A stretch of DNA of 64,000 nt from Stappia sp. ES.058 (GTDB taxonomy: Bacteria; Pseudomonadota; Alphaproteobacteria; Rhizobiales; Stappiaceae): NCBI RefSeq assembly GCF_900105595.1, contig NZ_LT629784.1:372001-436000 (forward strand), in the 5' to 3' direction. The notes under the pieces are model-generated. The model was not told the origin of the DNA. It saw only the letters and a list, made by a program, of their open reading frames with translations, and searched no databases. Every line of letters begins with the position of its first letter. Position 1 is the stretch's first letter. Shown here piece after piece: positions 36,027-46,687 of this stretch. Both the position numbers and the translations under genes were made by a program.

Positions 36027-36334
36027 AACGACAATCTACTCGCACAATTTGGAGAAAAAGTGAATTGTGAATTTAGGTTGAGATCAATCGCCACAACTGC
36101 AATCCGGTCCTATCCCGACCAGAAACAATGGCTCCTGTTTTCGCAGTCCCCTAGAACGCGTGACACCTTGTTCGTGAGCTTCTTTAAGTGCGTATGGTCG
36201 CTCAAATTGTCTCCCCGCCACGATGTGCTCTGATGGGCGGCCACGTGGTCGCATCCCGGCTCGGGGGCCGGGGTGACGTCGGCGGGTGTGATGCTCTCTG
36301 ACTACATCACCAGCGTATACGGTTCTCGCCCCGC
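36027..36334. other. Right intergenic flank of the island
   Basis: This is the promoter side of the antitoxin gene, followed by the right direct repeat (36227-36288) and then the 3' end of tldD, which reads toward it. Base composition returns to GC-rich at about 36215, exactly at the repeat. No gene is seen. Confidence 0.6.
36227..36288. repeat. Direct repeat flanking the TA island, right copy
   Basis: It starts GCTCTGATGGGCGGCCACGT and pairs with 34822-34882. The sharp change of base composition coincides with both copies. Confidence 0.7.
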
Positions 36335-37759
36335 TCACACAGCCGTGCCGCCGACCGTCATCTTGTTGATCCGCAGCGACGGCTGGCCGACGCCGACGGG
36401 GACGCCCTGGCCCTGTTTGCCGCAGGTGCCGATGCCCGGATCGAGCGCCATGTCGTTTCCGACCGCTGCAATGCGGGTCATCGCCTCCGGCCCGTTGCCG
36501 ATCAGCATGGCGCCCTTGATCGGCGCGCCGATCCGGCCGCCCTCGATCCTGTAGGCCTCCGTGCAGGAGAAGACGAACTTGCCGGAGGTGATGTCGACCT
36601 GGCCGCCGCCGAAGGAGACCGCATAAATCCCGTCCTTGACGCCTTCCAGGATTTCGCCCGGATCGCGGTCGCCGGCGAGCATGATCGTGTTGGTCATGCG
36701 CGGCATCGGGATATGGGCGAAGGACTGGCGCCGGCCGTTGCCGGTCGAGGTCGCGCCCATTAGCCGGGCGTTTTGCCGGTCCTGCATGTAGCCGGTGAGA
36801 ATGCCGTCCTCGATCAGCACGGTGCGGCTCGTCGGCGTGCCCTCGTCGTCGATGGAGAGCGAGCCGCGCCGGCCGCCGATGGTGCCGTCGTCGACGATGG
36901 TGACGCCCTTGGAAGCGACGCGCTGGCCCATCAGGCCGGCGAAGGCGGAGGTCTTCTTGCGGTTGAAGTCGCCCTCGAGCCCGTGGCCGACGGCCTCGTG
37001 CAGCAGGATGCCGGGCCAGCCGTTACCGAGCACCACGTCGAAACTTCCGGCCGGCGCCGGGATCGCCTCCAGATTGACCAGCGCCTGGCGCAGCGCCTCG
37101 TCGACGGCATGTTTCCAGCTTTGCTCCGTCACATAGGCGCCGACGCTGTCGCGCCCGCCGAAGCCGTAGGAGCCGGATTCCTGGCGCGTGCCGTCGCCGG
37201 CGACGACCGAGACGTTGAAGCGCACCAGCGGGCGGATGTCGCGCACCCGGTGGCCGTCGGCGCGCAGGATGTCGACCACCTGCCAGGAAGAGGCGAGCGA
37301 GACCGAGACCTGCCGCACCTTGGGATCGCGGGCGCGGGCATAGGCGTCGACGGTCTGCATCAGGGCGACCTTGTCGGCGAAGTCGGGCTGCGCCAGCGGG
37401 TTGACGTCGCTGTAAAGCTTCGCGTTTGTGCGCTGCGGCGCGGCCGCATAGGTGCCGGAATGCCCCGAGGCAACGGCCCTGACGGCATCCGCTGCGCGCG
37501 AAAGCGCGGCCTGCGAGATCTCGCCCGAATGGGCGTAGCCGGCGGCTTCGCCCGCCACCGCGCGCAGGCCGAAGCCCTGCGAGGTGTCGTAATTCGCGGC
37601 CTTGAGCCGTCCGTTGTCGAACACAAGGCTTTCCGACTGGCGATATTCCAGAAACAGTTCGCCGTCGTCGGCGCCCGTGAGCGCCTCGAAAAGCATGGCG
37701 CGGGCGGTGGCTTCGCCGAGATCTCCGGTCGCGAGCAGGTCGATGGCGGTGTCGGTCAT
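36335..37759 (-). CDS. tldD: Metalloprotease TldD
   Basis: A 474-residue catalytic subunit of the TldD/TldE protease. The zinc motif is HEAVGHGLEGD (HExxxH) in VLGNGWPGILLHEAVGHGLE, followed by RRGSLSIDDEGTPTSRTVLI, GYMQDRQNARLMGATSTGNG and the C-terminal GIGTCGKQGQGVPVGVGQP. The start is ATG 37759 (MTDTAIDLLATGDL); an upstream extension from 37810 is not needed. Its partner pmbA is at 27579-28922. Confidence 0.95.
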   Translation of the reverse strand: MTDTAIDLLATGDLGEATARAMLFEALTGADDGELFLEYRQSESLVFDNGRLKAANYDTSQGFGLRAVAGEAAGYAHSGEISQAALSRAADAVRAVASGHSGTYAAAPQRTNAKLYSDVNPLAQPDFADKVALMQTVDAYARARDPKVRQVSVSLASSWQVVDILRADGHRVRDIRPLVRFNVSVVAGDGTRQESGSYGFGGRDSVGAYVTEQSWKHAVDEALRQALVNLEAIPAPAGSFDVVLGNGWPGILLHEAVGHGLEGDFNRKKTSAFAGLMGQRVASKGVTIVDDGTIGGRRGSLSIDDEGTPTSRTVLIEDGILTGYMQDRQNARLMGATSTGNGRRQSFAHIPMPRMTNTIMLAGDRDPGEILEGVKDGIYAVSFGGGQVDITSGKFVFSCTEAYRIEGGRIGAPIKGAMLIGNGPEAMTRIAAVGNDMALDPGIGTCGKQGQGVPVGVGQPSLRINKMTVGGTAV

Positions 37760-37968
37760 GATGGCGGCTTTCGCTTGTGGCTTCGGTCTTGCGGGGAAAG
37801 ATAGGCACAAAGGTGCCGTCTGCCCAGCCTTGCGGAGCCCGGCAGCATTGACGGTGGCCTGTCAGGCCGGTCGGATCAGGACAACAGGCCGCGCCTCAGG
37901 TGAGCGCGGCGGCGAAGCTCGGACCGCGCCTCGGGGAAGCGCGGCGGCGCAGCCCAGGCCGCGCAAAA

Positions 37969-38490
37969 TCACGGAAGCGCGGCGAAGCCGTCGGAAAAGC
38001 CGTTCAGCGAGATCGGAATGCCGATGCCTTCTTCCGGGGTCTGGAAGATGACGAATGTGGCGGCCTGGCCCTGCTGCATTTTCTGGATCAGGTCGTCCTG
38101 CATCACCACCTCGACGATGCAGCCGTTCGGCAGGCAGCGCACGAAGCCGGCGCGGCCGACGTCGGCATTGTCGACGCGAAGACCGAGGCCCATCGGCAGC
38201 AGCACACCGAGCGGTGCGAGAACGCGCAGCAGCCGCGACTGCTTGTCGGCGGTCTTCAGCACGATGACGGAGAGGCCGACGTTTTCACGATCGTCCGCCG
38301 TCACGTTCTGGATCAGTGCGCATTGTTCTTCCTGCGCGCCGGCGGGCGTGTCGCAACGCATTTGCCAGTCGCCATGGACGGAGCGCACGGCGCCCTGCGC
38401 AAGGGCTGCTGTGCCGGAGGCTGCGACATGGGCGAGAACGACGCCGGCGATCGCGAGGGCGCGGAGAAGCGGGTTCGATCGAAATGGCAC
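37969..38490 (-). CDS. Invasion-associated locus B (IalB) family periplasmic protein
   Basis: A 173-residue exported protein with a signal peptide (LLRALAIAGVVLAHVAASGTAALAQG). The family pattern is RSVHGDWQMRCDTPAG, EQCALIQNV, PMGLGLRVDNADVGRAGFVR, CLPNGCIVEVVMQDDLI. Four cysteines suggest two disulfides. IalB of Bartonella promotes erythrocyte entry. In free-living relatives the role is unknown, and the gene is habitually found upstream of the cox operon as here. Confidence 0.88.
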   Translation of the reverse strand: MPFRSNPLLRALAIAGVVLAHVAASGTAALAQGAVRSVHGDWQMRCDTPAGAQEEQCALIQNVTADDRENVGLSVIVLKTADKQSRLLRVLAPLGVLLPMGLGLRVDNADVGRAGFVRCLPNGCIVEVVMQDDLIQKMQQGQAATFVIFQTPEEGIGIPISLNGFSDGFAALP

Positions 38491-39089
38491 AGGCTGGGCT
38501 CCGGTTTCTACGGCAAGACTTCTGGTTCAAGACGACTGGTTACAGACACATCGCGATTGCGCGGCGATTTCCCGGATCGCGCGACAGGGATGCATGAGCA
38601 TCCGGGAGTGCACGATTTTGCCGTGATTCGCACGGCGCAACGCTTCCTTCGGTTTTCAACCCTTGAAATGCGGAATTCAAGGCGAAACGGTGGCGAAGGC
38701 CGTCCGGTGCGACCGCAAGGGCGCTCATTGCCCGGTCTTTCTGCTGTTGCGCACAAGCCACATTGGCAATTGGGTGTGAATTTTGTCATTCATGAAAGGA
38801 GTCCATTGCGCAACGCGGCAGCTTGTGGTTTTTCAACCCGACTTTGACCTCGATCAAGCGCGAATGCGGCTTTTTGCCGCTCCTCAGGACCAGTCCTCGC
38901 GCGGTATGTACCGCAGAGAGTAGAGTCGCAGGCAGCGGTTCGACGCTGGGAGAGGCGGACTTTCGACCCGACGGCAAGATGCCGGCAAGGTCGCGGATCA
39001 AGGCGCGGAACGCGCCGACGGTTCTTGAGCGAATGATGAAAATCGACCTGCATTTCACTTCGGTAGCAGGTCAGGAAGGGAGACCGGAC
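38491..39089. promoter_or_regulatory. Divergent ialB-coxB intergenic region
   Basis: About 600 bp without a recognisable gene. It carries a FixK/FnrL-like box (38844-38857), a GCGGC-TTTTT-GCCGC hairpin near 38870-38884, and a 13-codon frame (LRNAAACGFSTRL from a TTG near 38807) behind a good AAAGGAG ribosome site whose stop lies just before the box. The long leader suggests promoter and possibly post-transcriptional control of the oxidase operon. Confidence 0.6.
38844..38857. promoter_or_regulatory. FixK/FnrL-type box upstream of the cytochrome oxidase operon
   Basis: TTGACCTCGATCAA fits the consensus TTGAY-N4-RTCAA of Crp/Fnr-type oxygen regulators in alphaproteobacteria, with both half-sites intact. 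It is 233 bp upstream of the coxB start. An aa3-type oxidase would be expected to be lowered when oxygen falls, so repression or promoter choice are possible. The regulator gene that would use it is not known from this window. Confidence 0.55.
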
Positions 39090-40007
39090 GTGACACAGTT
39101 GGTCAAGCGTCTGACAATGATCGGCGCGGCACTCGCCGCGCTCGGCGGATTTGCCGGCGGGGCCTTTGCCGCGCAGCCGCAGGAATGGCAGATGGGGCTT
39201 CAGCCCTCGGTCACGAGCGTGATGAGCGACATCCGCTGGTTCAACGGCTTCACGCTGGTGATCATCACGGTGATCACCCTGTTCGTTCTGGCGTTGCTGC
39301 TGTGGTGCATCTTCCGCTTCAACAACAAGGCCAATCCGACGCCGTCGCGCACCTCGCACAACACGATGATCGAGGTTGTGTGGACGCTGGCGCCGATCCT
39401 GATCCTGGTGATGATCTCCATTCCCTCGTTCCGCCTGCTCTACAAGCAGATCGAGGTGCCGGAGTACGACATGACCGTGAAGGCGACCGGCCTGCAGTGG
39501 GCGTGGAGCTATGCCTACACGGATGAGGGCATGGAGGACGTCATCCTCGATTCCTACATGCTCGACAACGAGGGGCGCGCCGAAAAGGCCGCCCAGTTCG
39601 ACCGTCCGGCGGAAGAGTTTCCGCGTCTTCTGGCCGTCGACTACGAGATGGTCGTTCCGGTGAACAAGGTCGTTCGCCTTCAGGTCACCGCCGCCGACGT
39701 TCTGCACTCCTTCGCCATGCCGGCCTTCGGCGTGAAGATGGACGCCGTCCCCGGCCGGTTGAACGAGACCTGGTTCAAGGCCGAGCAGACCGGCATCTAC
39801 TACGGCCAGTGTTCGGAGCTTTGCGGCAGGGATCACGCCTTCATGCCGATCGCCATCCGTGTGGTCGAGGACGCGCAGTACCAGGCCTGGGCGGATGCCG
39901 CCAAGGACGACATCGACACGGCCAACGAGCAGTTGATGGCGTCGATCAATGCCGCCGCAAAGACCGCCGATGCCGATGATGGCGAACTGGATGTCGCGGC
40001 GCGCTGA
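39090..40007 (+). CDS. coxB: Cytochrome c oxidase subunit II
   Basis: A 305-residue subunit carrying the CuA centre that accepts electrons from cytochrome c at the periplasmic face. A signal sequence (IGAALAALGGFAGGAFA) precedes two membrane segments (TLVIITVITLFVLALLLWCI and VVWTLAPILILVMISI) and the cupredoxin domain. CuA ligands are present: His in LHSFAMPAFGVKMD and CSELCGRDHAFMPI. The start is GTG 39090 behind GAAGGGAGACC. The frame is open far upstream. Confidence 0.95.
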   Translation: MTQLVKRLTMIGAALAALGGFAGGAFAAQPQEWQMGLQPSVTSVMSDIRWFNGFTLVIITVITLFVLALLLWCIFRFNNKANPTPSRTSHNTMIEVVWTLAPILILVMISIPSFRLLYKQIEVPEYDMTVKATGLQWAWSYAYTDEGMEDVILDSYMLDNEGRAEKAAQFDRPAEEFPRLLAVDYEMVVPVNKVVRLQVTAADVLHSFAMPAFGVKMDAVPGRLNETWFKAEQTGIYYGQCSELCGRDHAFMPIAIRVVEDAQYQAWADAAKDDIDTANEQLMASINAAAKTADADDGELDVAAR

Positions 40008-40072
40008 TCGCGCGTCGCCGTACCGCAATTCCGCAGGCTATGGCGTCTGCGGCCGAGATCCGACCGCGGTGA

Positions 40073-41710
<1,638 letters not shown>

Positions 41711-41732
41711 GCGCGACAGGCTTGTAACGACA

Positions 41733-41761
41733 GACCGCGCCGGCATCCCGCCGGCGCGGTC
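41733..41761 (+). terminator. Perfect 12-bp hairpin between coxA and ctaB
   Basis: GACCGCGCCGGC and GCCGGCGCGGTC pair around ATCCC. No T-tract follows, so this is more likely an mRNA-stability or partial-attenuation structure than a full terminator. It would let coxBA transcript levels exceed those of the assembly genes downstream. Confidence 0.6.
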
Positions 41762-41891
41762 ATCGTCCGGCGGACACGCAGCCCTTGGTGGTCGTGACCG
41801 TCAGCCGAGAGGATCCGGATCTGTCCCGGGTCGCGAACGTGCCAATAGGTCCGGGCCGTGTTGCGGACCGCGAACGTGAAAGACCTGCTTG

Positions 41892-42842
41892 ATGTCGCTT
41901 GCCGAAATCCAGGACACGACGCTTGACGAGACCGCTTTTGGCGGAGGCCAGGGCGAGGTCGGCGATTACATCGCGCTGTTGAAGCCGCGTGTGATGTCGC
42001 TCGTCATCTTCACGGCGCTTGTTGGAATACTGATCGCGCCGGGGGGCATCCACCCGGTGCTGGGCGTGGTGGCGATCCTGTGCATCGCGGTCGGTGCGGG
42101 CGCATCCGGCGCATTGAACATGTGGTACGACGCCGACATCGACGCGGTGATGTCGCGCACCCGCAATCGTCCCGTTCCCGCCGGCAGGGTGACGGCGCGC
42201 GAGGCGCTGGTCTTCGGCCTGACGCTGTCGGCGTTTTCCGTTCTGGTGCTCGGACTTGCGATCAACTGGCTGGCCGCCGGCCTTCTGGCCTTCACGATCT
42301 TCTTCTACGCCGTGATCTACACGATGTGGCTGAAGCGCGCGACGCCGCAAAACATCGTCATCGGCGGGGCCGCAGGCGCCTTTCCCCCGATGATCGGCTG
42401 GGCGGCCGTGACGGGCGATATCTCCGTCGAGAGCGTCGTCCTGTTCCTGATCATCTTCATGTGGACGCCGCCTCATTTCTGGGCGCTGTCGCTGTTCAAG
42501 CGCGGCGACTACGAAAGCGCCCGCATTCCGATGCTCCCCGTCGTCGCCGGCGAAGACGCCACCCGCCGCCAGATCCTGGCCTATTCGGTGCTGCTCGCGC
42601 CCGTCGGAGTCGCCCCGGCGCTGCTCGGCTTCGCCTCGCCGGTCTACGGCGCGATTGCCGCCATCCTCGGCGTCGCCTTCGTCTGGTATGCGGGAATGGT
42701 GTTCAAGGAGCGCGAGGGCGATGCGGCGCGCAAGGCCGCGGTGCAGCTGTTCAAATTCTCGCTTTTCTACCTGTTCCTGGTGTTCGCCCTGCTTCTCGGC
42801 GACAGCATGTTTGCGGCCCTCTTTTCCGGAGGTTTTGCATGA
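41892..42842 (+). CDS. ctaB: Protoheme IX farnesyltransferase (heme O synthase)
   Basis: A 316-residue UbiA-superfamily membrane enzyme making heme O, the precursor of heme A for the oxidase. It shows [39 protein letters not shown] (aspartate motif), [20 protein letters not shown] and [21 protein letters not shown] 41892 is preferred over the TTG one codon upstream. Its stop overlaps the coxF start (ATGA). Confidence 0.95.
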   Translation: MSLAEIQDTTLDETAFGGGQGEVGDYIALLKPRVMSLVIFTALVGILIAPGGIHPVLGVVAILCIAVGAGASGALNMWYDADIDAVMSRTRNRPVPAGRVTAREALVFGLTLSAFSVLVLGLAINWLAAGLLAFTIFFYAVIYTMWLKRATPQNIVIGGAAGAFPPMIGWAAVTGDISVESVVLFLIIFMWTPPHFWALSLFKRGDYESARIPMLPVVAGEDATRRQILAYSVLLAPVGVAPALLGFASPVYGAIAAILGVAFVWYAGMVFKEREGDAARKAAVQLFKFSLFYLFLVFALLLGDSMFAALFSGGFA

Positions 42843-43000
42843 GTGACGACGACGGCATCCGCCTGAGCGACGAGCAGAAGCGACGCCAGCGCGGTCGATC
42901 CATCGCCATTGGCCTCGCAATTGCGGGCCTCGTGGTGCTTTTCTATCTCGTGACGCTGGTCAAGATGGGCCCCGGCGTTCTCGACAAGGGCATGTACTGA
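42839..43000 (+). CDS. coxF: CoxF-like small membrane protein
   Basis: A 53-residue protein: a charged N-terminus ([19 protein letters not shown]), one membrane helix ([20 protein letters not shown]) and a short tail ending [12 protein letters not shown]. This matches the tiny gene annotated coxF between ctaB and ctaG in rhizobial oxidase operons. Its role in assembly is presumed. It is coupled to ctaB by a four-base overlap. Confidence 0.8.
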   Translation: MSDDDGIRLSDEQKRRQRGRSIAIGLAIAGLVVLFYLVTLVKMGPGVLDKGMY

Positions 43001-43013
43001 GGAGGTGACCCGC

Positions 43014-43667
43014 ATGACGCACTCTCCCGAGCCGACCGACAGGCGTCGCGCCGAACCGGCGAGCGATGATGCGGATGCAGGTGCGCGTCTGCAACGCTCG
43101 AACCGGCGGGTGGCGGTTGCCGTTTGCGCCGGCGTGTTTGCGATGACGGGCGCAGCCTATGCGGCTGTTCCGCTGTATGAGCTCTTCTGTCAGGTCACCG
43201 GCTACGGCGGCACCACCCAGCGTGCCGACGCGTCCTACAGCGAGGTGATCGATCGCACAATCACGGTGCGGTTCGACGGCAACGTCAATTCGGCGCTTCC
43301 CTGGAAGTTCGGCCCGAAGGTTCGCACGATCACCCTGCAAATGGGCGAAACCACGCAGATGGCCTATGCCGCGACCAATGAGGGCGCGGCTGATACGGTC
43401 GGCACGTCGACCTTCAACGTGACGCCGTTCGAGGCCGGGGCCTATTTCAACAAGATCGACTGCTTCTGCTTCACCGAGCAGCCGCTGGCCGCCGGTGAAA
43501 GCGTCGACATGCCTGTCGTGTTCTTCATAGATCCGGAGATGGACAAGGACCCGACGCTGAAGCATATCAAGGAGATCACGCTCTCCTACACCTTCTTCCC
43601 GGCGAAACAGCCGGAAACGCCTGTGGCGGGCCGGTCGGATGCGACCGAAACCCGCAACAACCTGTAA
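43014..43667 (+). CDS. ctaG: Cytochrome c oxidase assembly protein CtaG/Cox11
   Basis: A 217-residue copper chaperone that delivers copper to CuB of subunit I. A single membrane anchor (VAVAVCAGVFAMTGAAYAAVPLYELFCQVTG) is followed by a periplasmic immunoglobulin-like domain with the copper-binding CFCF motif in FNKIDCFCFTEQPLAAGE. A perfect ribosome site (GGAGGTGA) precedes ATG 43014. Confidence 0.95.
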   Translation: MTHSPEPTDRRRAEPASDDADAGARLQRSNRRVAVAVCAGVFAMTGAAYAAVPLYELFCQVTGYGGTTQRADASYSEVIDRTITVRFDGNVNSALPWKFGPKVRTITLQMGETTQMAYAATNEGAADTVGTSTFNVTPFEAGAYFNKIDCFCFTEQPLAAGESVDMPVVFFIDPEMDKDPTLKHIKEITLSYTFFPAKQPETPVAGRSDATETRNNL

Positions 43668-43721
43668 CTTCGCAAGCCCGCGGCACGCGCGGCACTCGTT
43701 GAAAGATCGGGGGAGACACCC

Positions 43722-44585
43722 ATGGCGCACGCCAAGAACCACGACTACCATCTCGTCGATCCGAGCCCCTGGCCGTTCCTTGGCGGCGTCGGCGCCTTCA
43801 TCATGGCGCTCGGGGCGATCGGTCTGTTCAAATACGTCCAGGACAAGCAATTCCTTCTGTTCGGCGTGGACCTGGCCGGCTGGGGCATCTTTGCCGTGGG
43901 AATGCTGATCGTTCTCTACGTGATGTACGGCTGGTGGCGCGACACGGTGCGCGAATCCATCGCCGGCGATCATACGCCGGTCGTTCAGCTGCACCTGCGC
44001 TACGGCATGCTGCTGTTCATTGCTTCCGAAGTGATGTTCTTCGTGGCCTGGTTCTGGGCGTTTTTCGACGCTTCGCTCTTCACCGGCGATGCCATGCAAT
44101 ACGCGCGCGTCGAGGCAACGGGGGGTGTTTGGCCGCCGGAGGGCATCGCCACCTTCGATCCCTGGCATCTTCCGCTGCTCAACACCTTGATCCTGCTGAC
44201 CTCGGGCACCACGGTCACCTGGGCGCATCATTCCCTGCTGCACAATGACCGGGAAGGCCTGAAGTGGGGCCTGACGCTCACGGTTCTGCTTGGCGTGCTG
44301 TTTTCCGTCGTGCAGGCCTATGAGTACAGCCATGCCGCTTTCGGATTTTCCGGGTCGATCTACGGCGCGACCTTCTACATGGCGACCGGCTTTCATGGCT
44401 TCCATGTGATCGTCGGCACCATTTTCCTGCTGGTGTGCCTGATCCGCGCGTCGATGGGGCAGTTCACTCCGCAAAAGCACTTCGGGTTCGAGGCGGCCGC
44501 ATGGTACTGGCACTTCGTCGACGTCGTCTGGCTCTTCCTCTTCGTGTCGATCTATGTCTGGGCATCGGGTCCGACGGGCCACTGA
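43722..44585 (+). CDS. coxC: Cytochrome c oxidase subunit III
   Basis: A 287-residue, seven-helix subunit that stabilises the catalytic core and supports proton uptake. It has [14 protein letters not shown] N-terminal residues ([20 protein letters not shown]), [40 protein letters not shown] and the C-terminal [20 protein letters not shown]. It ends the first segment of the operon, before a terminator. Confidence 0.96.
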   Translation: MAHAKNHDYHLVDPSPWPFLGGVGAFIMALGAIGLFKYVQDKQFLLFGVDLAGWGIFAVGMLIVLYVMYGWWRDTVRESIAGDHTPVVQLHLRYGMLLFIASEVMFFVAWFWAFFDASLFTGDAMQYARVEATGGVWPPEGIATFDPWHLPLLNTLILLTSGTTVTWAHHSLLHNDREGLKWGLTLTVLLGVLFSVVQAYEYSHAAFGFSGSIYGATFYMATGFHGFHVIVGTIFLLVCLIRASMGQFTPQKHFGFEAAAWYWHFVDVVWLFLFVSIYVWASGPTGH

Positions 44586-44890
44586 CCGTCACTTCGGTGC
44601 GACGACAGGATGGTGTGACGACAGCAAAGTGTCGCATCGCCGTGTAGGTTTTCGTCCGCGGCGGGATCTCTCGCCGCGGACGTTTCGTTTCCGCCAAACG
44701 TCGTTCGGGCACCGGGCCGGGGCACAAGGTCCGGGCGCCGGTCTGTCGATCGGACAAATCGACCTTTGGCCGCCACCAGGGCGGGTCGCGCGATCTGCTG
44801 CAAGTCCGGGCAGCCGGGACCGCGCCGCCCCCAGCCCAGCCGCGCGCTAGTTGCAAGGGGCGCGGCGACAGCGCCGGGAGCGCAAGACCC
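44586..44890. other. Gap between coxC and the DUF983 gene
   Basis: About 305 bp. It contains the terminator at 44654 and further GC-rich dyads (for example GGGCACCGGGCCGGGG and its neighbours near 44706). No gene is recognised. Confidence 0.6.
44654..44690 (+). terminator. Terminator after coxC
   Basis: The arms GTCCGCGGCG and CGCCGCGGAC (44654-44681, loop GGATCTCT) form a perfect 10-bp stem followed by GTTTCGTTT. Confidence 0.75.
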
Positions 44891-45298
44891 ATGACAGACA
44901 CCGAATCCGAACGGGCGAAACCCGTCGATCAGGCCCGGTTCCCCCCTCAGGCCCCCTTGCGCACCGGTCTGCGCGGGCGCTGCCCGCGCTGCGGGCAGGG
45001 GCGCCTGTTCCACGGGTTTTTGACAGTCCGTCCGAGATGTTCCAACTGCGGCCTGGCGTTCGACTTCGCCGACAGCGGCGACGGGCCGGCCGTGTTCATC
45101 ATCATGATCGTCGGTTTCATCGTTGTCGGCCTGGCGCTGGTGGTCGAGGTCGCCTTCATGCCGCCGATCTGGCTGCACATGCTGCTGTGGTTGCCGCTGA
45201 CGCTGATCCTCGGTCTGGGCATGTTGCGCCCGCTGAAGGGTCTGATGATCGCGCAGCAGTACCGGCACAGCGCCGAGGAGGGCCGCCTTGACGAGTGA
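44891..45298 (+). CDS. DUF983 zinc-ribbon membrane protein
   Basis: A 135-residue protein with a cytoplasmic zinc ribbon (CPRCGQGRLFHGFLTVRPRC, then CSNCGL-type spacing) followed by two membrane helices (FIIMIVGFIVVGLALVVEVAF and LLWLPLTLILGLGMLRPL). It is regularly found between coxC and surf1 in alphaproteobacteria, which suggests a part in oxidase biogenesis, possibly metal-related. This is not demonstrated. It overlaps the SURF1 gene by 11 bp. Confidence 0.88.
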   Translation: MTDTESERAKPVDQARFPPQAPLRTGLRGRCPRCGQGRLFHGFLTVRPRCSNCGLAFDFADSGDGPAVFIIMIVGFIVVGLALVVEVAFMPPIWLHMLLWLPLTLILGLGMLRPLKGLMIAQQYRHSAEEGRLDE

Positions 45299-46148
45299 CC
45301 CGGCCCGCGGCACGAAGACATCCCCGTCAGGACCCGTTCGCTCTCTTGCCCGCCGGCTGTTCTGGCCGGCACTCGCGACGGCGGTCGCCTTCGCCGTTCT
45401 GCTGACGCTTGGATCCTGGCAGGTCGCCCGGCTCAACTGGAAACTCGCCCTGATCGAGCGGGTGGAAACGCGGGTCGACGCCGCACCGGTTCCCGCGCCC
45501 GGACCTGCGGCCTGGCCGGACCTTGAAACAGACGACTGGGACTACCGCCCTGTCGAGGTGCGTGGACGCTATCTCGACGGCGAGGTCTATTATTATATCT
45601 CCCTCGCGGATGCGCGCGGAGAGACAGGGGGACCTGGCTATTTCGTCTATGCGCCGTTCAGGGCGGATCGCGGCTTTGTGGTCATGGTCAACCGCGGCTT
45701 CGTGCCGGATGGTCGCAGGCGTCCCGGGACACGGCCGGGCAGTGCCGCGCCGGGCGGCGAGGTCACGCTCAGCGGCCTTTGGCGCCGCGACGAACGCGGC
45801 AACATGTTCACGCTGGAAGCGGACAAGGGGATCTGGTTCGTCCGCGAAGCCCGCAAGATGGCAGCCGCTCTCGGTGTGAGCGACCCCGACACGCGCATCG
45901 CGCCCTATTCGATCGATGCAGGCGCGGAGCAGACCCCGGCGTCGGGCTTGCCGCAGGCCGGCGAGACGATCGTCAGCTTCACCAACAATCACCTGCAATA
46001 TGCGGTGACCTGGTACGGGCTGGCCCTTGTGCTTCTGGCGGTGTTCTTTGCTTATGCGCGCGGGGAAGCACGGCGCGGGGACGATGCGCGCGGGGAAGCA
46101 CGGCGCGGGGACGATGCGCGCGGGGAAGCACGGCGCGACCAAGACTGA
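45288..46148 (+). CDS. SURF1-family cytochrome oxidase assembly protein
   Basis: A 286-residue protein with two membrane helices (LFWPALATAVAFAVLLTLGSWQ and YAVTWYGLALVLLAVFFAYA) flanking the periplasmic SURF1 domain (WQVARLNWKLALIERVE, YRPVEVRGRYL, VVMVNRGFVP). It helps insert heme a into subunit I. The start is TTG 45288 behind GAGGAGGGCC. The last 30 or so residues are three copies of ARGEARRGDD-like sequence encoded by a minisatellite. These lie past the last membrane helix, so they probably do not disturb the fold. Confidence 0.92.
   Translation: MTSDPARGTKTSPSGPVRSLARRLFWPALATAVAFAVLLTLGSWQVARLNWKLALIERVETRVDAAPVPAPGPAAWPDLETDDWDYRPVEVRGRYLDGEVYYYISLADARGETGGPGYFVYAPFRADRGFVVMVNRGFVPDGRRRPGTRPGSAAPGGEVTLSGLWRRDERGNMFTLEADKGIWFVREARKMAAALGVSDPDTRIAPYSIDAGAEQTPASGLPQAGETIVSFTNNHLQYAVTWYGLALVLLAVFFAYARGEARRGDDARGEARRGDDARGEARRDQD
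46054..46137 (+). repeat. 30-bp minisatellite in the 3' end of the SURF1 gene
   Basis: A unit beginning ATGCGCGCGGGGAAGCACGG is repeated at 46054, 46084 and 46114. The first two are identical; the third breaks off after 24 bases. The repeat length is a multiple of three, so copy-number change keeps the frame and alters only the length of the basic tail. Confidence 0.92.
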
Positions 46149-46201
46149 GGCCGCGCCGCAAAGGAAAGGGACGCCCGGCGCGAACTGCCGGGCGCCGGGT
46201 A

Positions 46202-46687
46202 TCAGAGCTGGTTGAGGATCTCGGCCGCGCCGGAGGCGTCTGCCGTGCCCGGCGTGTCCTCGACGTTGAGCGTCTCGACCACGCCGTCTTTCACGATCAT
46301 CGAGTAGCGCTTGGAGCGCAGGCCCATGCCGAAGCCGGACGCATCGAGCTCCAGGCCGATGGCCTTGGTGAAATCGGCGCTGCCGTCGGCGAGGAAGTGG
46401 ATCTTGTCGGCCCCGCCACTGGCCTTGGCCCAGGCATCCATCACGAAGACATCGTTGACGGACACGACGGCGATGTCATCGACGCCCTTGGAGCGGATCG
46501 TGTCGGCGTGTTCCACGAAGCCGGGCAGGTGATTGAGATGACAGGTCGGCGTGAAGGCGCCCGGCACCGCAAAAAGAACCACGGTCTTTCCGGAAAAAAG
46601 CTCCGCCGCGGTTTTTTCGGCCGGCCCGTCTGCGGTCATGATCTTGAACGTCGCGTCGGGAAGTTTGTCCCCAGCCTTGATGGTCAT
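46202..46687 (-). CDS. Peroxiredoxin (Prx5/AhpE-like, hybrid-type)
   Basis: A 161-residue atypical two-Cys/one-Cys peroxiredoxin. The peroxidatic Cys49 is in VPGAFTPTCHLNHLPGF, with the usual Thr46 and a later Arg (in GMGLRSKRYSMIV). It reduces H2O2 and alkyl hydroperoxides in the cytoplasm. It lies beside the respiratory operon on the opposite strand, ending convergently with SURF1. The start ATG 46687 gives MTIKAGDKLPDATF. Confidence 0.93.
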   Translation of the reverse strand: MTIKAGDKLPDATFKIMTADGPAEKTAAELFSGKTVVLFAVPGAFTPTCHLNHLPGFVEHADTIRSKGVDDIAVVSVNDVFVMDAWAKASGGADKIHFLADGSADFTKAIGLELDASGFGMGLRSKRYSMIVKDGVVETLNVEDTPGTADASGAAEILNQL

